Shown here: positions 56,132 to 64,000 of the stretch, piece after piece | How the letters are laid out: the number at the start of each line of letters is the position of its first letter | Position numbering within the stretch: position 1 is the stretch's first letter | NCBI GenBank assembly: GCA_963714455.1 | Contig: CAVQON010000012.1 | Location: forward strand, 1 to 64,000 | Direction: 5' to 3' | Origin: CAVQGZ01 sp963714455 | GTDB lineage: Bacteria > Actinomycetota > Actinomycetes > Jiangellales > Jiangellaceae | DNA length: 64,000 nucleotides | The notes under the pieces: generated by a model | Seen by the model: only the letters and a program-made list of their open reading frames with translations | What the model was told of the DNA's origin: nothing | Database searches by the model: none | Translations under genes and position numbers: made by a program

Positions 56132-57247
56132 GTGAAATTCCGAATCGAACGCGACGTCCTGGCCGAGTCCGTGGCCTGGGCGGCGCGCACCTTGCCGAGC
56201 CGGCCGACGCTCCCGGTGCTGGCCGCGTTGCGCATCGAGGCCGACGCCGACGCCGTGCGAGTCGCCGGGTACGACCACGAGGTGTTCGGCGAGGTCTCGT
56301 TCGATGCCGACGTGGTCGACGCGGGCGTGTCTCTCGTGTCCGGACGTCTGCTGGCCGACATCACTCGTTCGCTGCCGTCCAAGCCCGTCGACCTCGTCGC
56401 CGAGGCGGGCAAGGTGACGGTCACGTGTGGCTCGTCGCGGTTCACGCTGCAGTCCCTCCCGGTCGAGGACTACCCCGCCCTGCCTGACCTGCCCGACACC
56501 GTGGGGCGCATCGCCGGGCCGGTGCTCGCCGAGGCCGTGTCGCAGGTGGCCGTCGCCTCCGGTCGTGACGACATGCTTCCGGTGCTCACCGGCATCCGGC
56601 TCGAGATCGAGGGCGACCAGCTCACGCTGGCTGCCACCGACCGTTACCGCCTCGCCGTGCGCGAGCTCACCTGGGAGCCGGTGCGCGCCGGCTCGTCGGC
56701 CGTCGCACTGGTTCCGGCACGCTCACTCGCCGAGACGGCCAAGTCGTTCGGCTCCGGCGACGTGGAGATCGGCCTGGGCAGCAGCGGTCTGCTGGGGCTG
56801 TCCACCGCCGACCGGCGCAGCACAGCACGACTCATCGACGGGGAGTTCCCCAAGTACCGCACGCTGTTCCCGAGCGAGTCCGGCACGGTGGCGCGCATCC
56901 AGACCGGTGCCCTGGTCGAGTCGGTCAAGCGTGTCTCGCTGGTCGCCGACCGCAGCTCGCCGGTGCGCCTGACGTTCGGGGCGGACGAGGTGACGCTCGA
57001 AGCCTCCAGCGGCGAGGACGCCCAGGCGTCGGAGTCGCTGCCCGCCGAGGTGAGCGGTGAGGGCCTGACGATCGGCTTCAACCCCGGCTACCTGTTGGAC
57101 GGGCTCGGCGCGATCGACGCTTCGGTGGCCCAGCTCAGCTTCACCCAGCCCTCGCGACCGGCCGTGCTGCAGGGCGCCGACGACATGGGCGCGGCCGTGC
57201 ACGCGGAGTACCGCTACCTGCTGATGCCGGTTCGCCTCGCCGGCTGA
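56132..57247 (+). CDS. dnaN: DNA polymerase III beta subunit (sliding clamp)
   Basis: 371 residues from GTG 56132 with AGAGGGGA upstream. The three clamp domains are visible: FRIERDVLAESVAWAARTLP, then VLAALRIEADADAVRVAGYD; middle LPVLTGIRLEIEGDQLTLAA with TDRYRLAVREL; C-terminal FNPGYLLDGLGAIDASVAQL and PAVLQGADDMG, ending YRYLLMPVRL, the hydrophobic pocket for clamp-binding motifs. The ring tethers the polymerase. First gene of the right arm. Confidence 0.97.
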   Translation: MKFRIERDVLAESVAWAARTLPSRPTLPVLAALRIEADADAVRVAGYDHEVFGEVSFDADVVDAGVSLVSGRLLADITRSLPSKPVDLVAEAGKVTVTCGSSRFTLQSLPVEDYPALPDLPDTVGRIAGPVLAEAVSQVAVASGRDDMLPVLTGIRLEIEGDQLTLAATDRYRLAVRELTWEPVRAGSSAVALVPARSLAETAKSFGSGDVEIGLGSSGLLGLSTADRRSTARLIDGEFPKYRTLFPSESGTVARIQTGALVESVKRVSLVADRSSPVRLTFGADEVTLEASSGEDAQASESLPAEVSGEGLTIGFNPGYLLDGLGAIDASVAQLSFTQPSRPAVLQGADDMGAAVHAEYRYLLMPVRLAG

Positions 57248-57266
57248 GAACCACCGAGGGAGTCAC

Positions 57267-58157
57267 ATGCAGGTCGGGATGGTCGGACTGGGCCGCATGG
57301 GGGGAAACATGCGTGCTCGCCTGCAGGCCGCCGGTCACGACGTGGTCGGGTACGACCGCGACCAGCAGATCAGTGACGTCGCCGACCTGGCCGGCCTGGT
57401 CGCCCGTCTCGACCGACCCCGGCACGTGTGGGTGATGGTGCCGGCCGGAGCGGCGACCCGGTTCACCATCGAGCAGCTCGCGACCCTTCTCGACCCGGAC
57501 GACCTGGTGATCGACGGTGGCAACAGCCGCTGGACCGACGACGTGACGCACGCGGCGCTGCTGGCAGCCAAGGACGTGCGCTACCTCGACTGCGGGGTCT
57601 CCGGCGGCATCTGGGGTGCGGAGAACGGCTATGGGCTCATGTGCGGCGGGGACGACGTCGACGTGGCCCGCATGATGCCCGTCTTCGACGCGCTGCGCCC
57701 CGAGGGCCCGCGTGACCTGGGGTTCGTCCACGCGGGCGAGGTCGGGGCCGGGCACTACGCCAAGATGGTGCACAACGGCATCGAGTACGGCCTGATGCAG
57801 GCCTACGCCGAGGGGTACGAGCTGCTCACCGCGTCGTCTGTGGTGTCCGACGTGCCCGGCGTGTTCCGGGCATGGTCGCGCGGCACCGTGGTGCGTTCGT
57901 GGCTGCTCGACCTGATGGTGCGGGCCCTGGAGGACGACCCCGGCCTGGAAGACCTGGCGGGCGTCGTCGGCGACTCCGGCGAGGGCCGCTGGACGATCGA
58001 GGAGGCCATCGCGAACGCCGTCCCGGCGCCGGTGATGTCGGCCGCGCTGTTCGCCCGGTTCTCCTCACGCCAGCTCGACTCCCCGGCCATGCGCGCGGTC
58101 GCCGCGCTGCGCCAGCAGTTCGGTGGCCACGCCGTCCAGCCGCGTGCCGACGGCTGA
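57267..58157 (+). CDS. gnd: 6-phosphogluconate dehydrogenase, decarboxylating (GndA-type)
   Basis: 296 residues from ATG 57267 with GGGAG upstream. MQVGMVGLGRMGGNMRARLQ is the Rossmann start; VIDGGNSRWTDD, LDCGVSGGIWGAENGYGLMC and the catalytic lysine/His region GHYAKMVHNGIEYGLMQAYA follow. The short, about 300-residue form is the NAD-preferring type. It makes ribulose-5-phosphate in the oxidative pentose pathway. Its place between dnaN and recF is conserved in many actinobacteria. Confidence 0.95.
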   Translation: MQVGMVGLGRMGGNMRARLQAAGHDVVGYDRDQQISDVADLAGLVARLDRPRHVWVMVPAGAATRFTIEQLATLLDPDDLVIDGGNSRWTDDVTHAALLAAKDVRYLDCGVSGGIWGAENGYGLMCGGDDVDVARMMPVFDALRPEGPRDLGFVHAGEVGAGHYAKMVHNGIEYGLMQAYAEGYELLTASSVVSDVPGVFRAWSRGTVVRSWLLDLMVRALEDDPGLEDLAGVVGDSGEGRWTIEEAIANAVPAPVMSAALFARFSSRQLDSPAMRAVAALRQQFGGHAVQPRADG

Positions 58158-58169
58158 GCACCCAGGCCC

Positions 58170-59330
58170 GTGCACGTCGCCACCCTGTCGCTGCGCGACT
58201 TTCGCTCCTACCGTGCCCTCGACCTGCAGTGGGAGCCGGGCGTGACGGTGCTGCTGGGGGCGAACGGGCAGGGCAAGACGAACGTCGTCGAGGCCGTGCA
58301 CTACCTCTCGACCCTTGCCAGCCATCGCGCCGGCACCGACACCCCGCTCGTGCGGGCCGGGTGCACCAGCGCCCAGCTCGCCGCCCGCGTGCACTCCGGT
58401 GACCGGTCCCTGACGCTGGAGGTCGACCTCAACGCCGGGCAGGCGAACAAGGCCCGCGTCAACCGCTCCCCGGTGCGCACCAGCCGCGAGGTGGTCGGGC
58501 TGCTACGCACGGTGCTGTTCGCGCCCGAAGACCTCGCCGTCGTCAAGGGGGATCCTGAGCAGCGGCGGCGCTTTCTCGACCAGCTCCTCGTTCAGCGGCG
58601 TCCGCGGCTGGCCGGCGTGCGCGCCGACTACGAGCGCGTGCTCAAGCAACGCACCGCGCTGGTCAAGTCGGCCGCGGCCCTGCGCCGCCAACGAGGTCGC
58701 GACGCCGCCGACCTCGAGACCCTCGACGTGTGGGACGGCCACCTCGCCCGCACCGGTGCCGAGCTGGTGGCCGGGCGGGTCGCGCTGCTGCACGAGCTGG
58801 GCGAGCGGGTGCGCGCGGTGTACGCCGACCTCGCCCCCGGCTCGGCCCCTGCGTCGGCGACGTACCGCTCCAGCGTGCTCGGCTACGGGGTGGACCCCGA
58901 GGCCGCGCAGCATGCCGACGAGTCCGCCCCGGACTGGGAGCTGCTGCTGGGCTCTGCCCTGACCCAGGCACGCCCGGCCGAGCTCGATCGGGGCCAGTGC
59001 CTGGTCGGACCGCACCGCGACGACGTCGTGCTGGCGCTCGGCGACCTGCCCGCCCGCGGGTACGCCAGCCAGGGCGAGTCGTGGTCGTTCGCGCTCGCCC
59101 TGCGACTGGCCAGCTTCGACCTGCTCACCGCCGAGTCCGACAGCACGCCCGTGCTCATGCTGGATGACGTGTTCGCCGAGCTCGACGCTCGTCGTCGCGA
59201 CCATCTCGCCGCACGCGTCGGGCAGGCCGACCAGGTGATCGTCACCGCCGCCGTCGCCGCCGACGTCCCGTCGACGCTGGTAGGGGCACGATTCACCGTC
59301 GCCGACGGGGCGGTGCAGCGTGTCGGCTGA
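58170..59330 (+). CDS. recF: DNA replication and repair protein RecF
   Basis: 386 residues from GTG 58170. The SMC-like ATPase core: LSLRDFRSYRALDLQWEPGV, Walker A VLLGANGQGKTNVVEAVHYL, the QRRRFLDQLLVQRRP segment, signature YASQGESWSFALALRLASFD and Walker B PVLMLDDVFAELDARRRDHL. It helps load RecA at gaps via RecOR. It overlaps the dciA start by 11 bp. Confidence 0.96.
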   Translation: MHVATLSLRDFRSYRALDLQWEPGVTVLLGANGQGKTNVVEAVHYLSTLASHRAGTDTPLVRAGCTSAQLAARVHSGDRSLTLEVDLNAGQANKARVNRSPVRTSREVVGLLRTVLFAPEDLAVVKGDPEQRRRFLDQLLVQRRPRLAGVRADYERVLKQRTALVKSAAALRRQRGRDAADLETLDVWDGHLARTGAELVAGRVALLHELGERVRAVYADLAPGSAPASATYRSSVLGYGVDPEAAQHADESAPDWELLLGSALTQARPAELDRGQCLVGPHRDDVVLALGDLPARGYASQGESWSFALALRLASFDLLTAESDSTPVLMLDDVFAELDARRRDHLAARVGQADQVIVTAAVAADVPSTLVGARFTVADGAVQRVG

Positions 59331-59838
59331 GCACTCCCCGGACGGCGTCGAGCTCGCCTGCGCCTTCGTCCTGGCTCGTACCGGCGTGGCCGGTGAGGTG
59401 GCCCTGAAGCCGCCGCCACGGCGCCGACGGCGAGGACGGGCTGCCGCCGACCCGGCCGAGTGGAGCGGCCCCGCGCCCGGGCCGCGCGACCCTGTCGCCG
59501 CCGGCTCCGCGCTGGACGGCCTGGTCGCCGCCGGGGGGTGGGGCGACCACCTGGCCGTGCACGCGGTGACCGGACGGTGGGACGAGATCGCCGGCCCGGC
59601 GGTCGCCGCGCACAGCCACGTCGAGTCGTTCACCGACGGGGTGCTGACCGTGCGCTGCGACTCCACGGCGTGGGCCACCCAGCTGCGCATGCTCGTGCCC
59701 CAGCTGCTGGCCCGGCTCACCGACGAGGCCGGCGCGGGGGTCGTGCGCAGCGTCGAGGTGAAGGGCCCCGACGCCCCCTCCTGGGTGCGTGGCCCACGCC
59801 GGGTGAAGGGCCGCGGACCTCGCGACACGTACGGCTGA
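59320..59838 (+). CDS. dciA: DciA-like helicase loader/operator (DUF721)
   Basis: 172 residues from GTG 59320. A basic, low-complexity N-terminus (ALKPPPRRRRRGRAAAD) precedes the DUF721 KH-like domain: GGWGDHLAVHAVTGRWDEIA, GPAVAAHSHVESFTDGVLTV, RCDSTAWATQLRMLVPQLL. The family acts with replicative helicase DnaB in bacteria lacking DnaC/DnaI. Encoded between recF and gyrB as in nearly all actinobacteria. Confidence 0.9.
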   Translation: MSAEHSPDGVELACAFVLARTGVAGEVALKPPPRRRRRGRAAADPAEWSGPAPGPRDPVAAGSALDGLVAAGGWGDHLAVHAVTGRWDEIAGPAVAAHSHVESFTDGVLTVRCDSTAWATQLRMLVPQLLARLTDEAGAGVVRSVEVKGPDAPSWVRGPRRVKGRGPRDTYG

Positions 59839-59900
59839 GATGCACGTCAGTGACGTAGACTGACCCCTCATCGCACCCACCCCCAGGAGGTCTCTCGCCC

Positions 59901-62096
<2,196 letters not shown>

Positions 62097-62109
62097 GGAG
62101 TACCGACCG

Positions 62110-64000
<1,891 letters not shown>

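Overview
The window is a high-GC actinobacterial chromosome segment spanning the replication-origin region. The core gene order supports this: gyrA/gyrB, dciA, recF, gnd, dnaN, oriC, dnaA, rpmH, rnpA, yidD, yidC, jag, rsmG, parA/parB, then cwlM, trxA/trxB, sigM, murJ, cca, ino1 and rpsF-ssb-rpsR-rplI with dnaB. Many GTG starts, ATGA/GTGA overlaps, myo-inositol phosphate synthase and the sigM-trxB-trxA-cwlM block all fit Actinomycetota. The order or genus cannot be fixed from the sequence alone.

Layout. 0-3 kb is a decayed margin: the 3' end of an IS1380-type transposase, a gene fragment cut by it, a frameshifted RelE/Phd-type toxin-antitoxin pair, and a frameshifted L-2-amino-thiazoline-4-carboxylate hydrolase-like gene. 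3-17 kb is accessory DNA: small membrane proteins, a DUF1772 protein, SRPBCC and alpha/beta-hydrolase genes, an F420/deazaflavin-type reductase, a rifampin ADP-ribosyltransferase (arr), a TetR-controlled SDR/DUF1707 operon, a secreted subtilisin-like protease and a lipoprotein. It is bracketed by a diverged direct repeat (about 3.05-3.15 and 16.93-17.20 kb) and peppered with five copies of a short repeat with core GCGTCC(A/G)CAGGCGGCGG.

17.2-34.6 kb holds dnaB, the rpsF-ssb-rpsR-rplI operon, a MarR/yceI pair, a cell-wall cluster (FemX-like, Alr-like, GT-C mannosyltransferase, class A PBP), a PadR-ino1 operon, an uncharacterised two-gene membrane/surface unit that carries several frameshifts, and an MFS transporter. 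34.6-48.6 kb holds cca, a Nudix hydrolase, a DUF6049 protein, murJ, a membrane pseudokinase, sigM with a putative anti-sigma factor, trxB, trxA, cwlM, an aminotransferase and a divergent ATP-grasp ligase. 48.6-64 kb is the origin block with two parS sites and the dnaA-dnaN intergenic oriC; gyrA runs off the right edge.

The core genes form two arms transcribed mainly away from oriC. The left arm (rpmH to parB) couples ribosome biogenesis, membrane insertion and chromosome partition. The right arm (dnaN to gyrA) covers replication, repair and topology. The most unusual items are the repeat-bounded accessory island, the five-copy repeat family, the uncharacterised surface unit at 29.9-33.1 kb, an inverted pair of DnaA-box-like sequences upstream of dnaB, and a Ddl-like ligase whose ATP-binding lysine position reads Gln.
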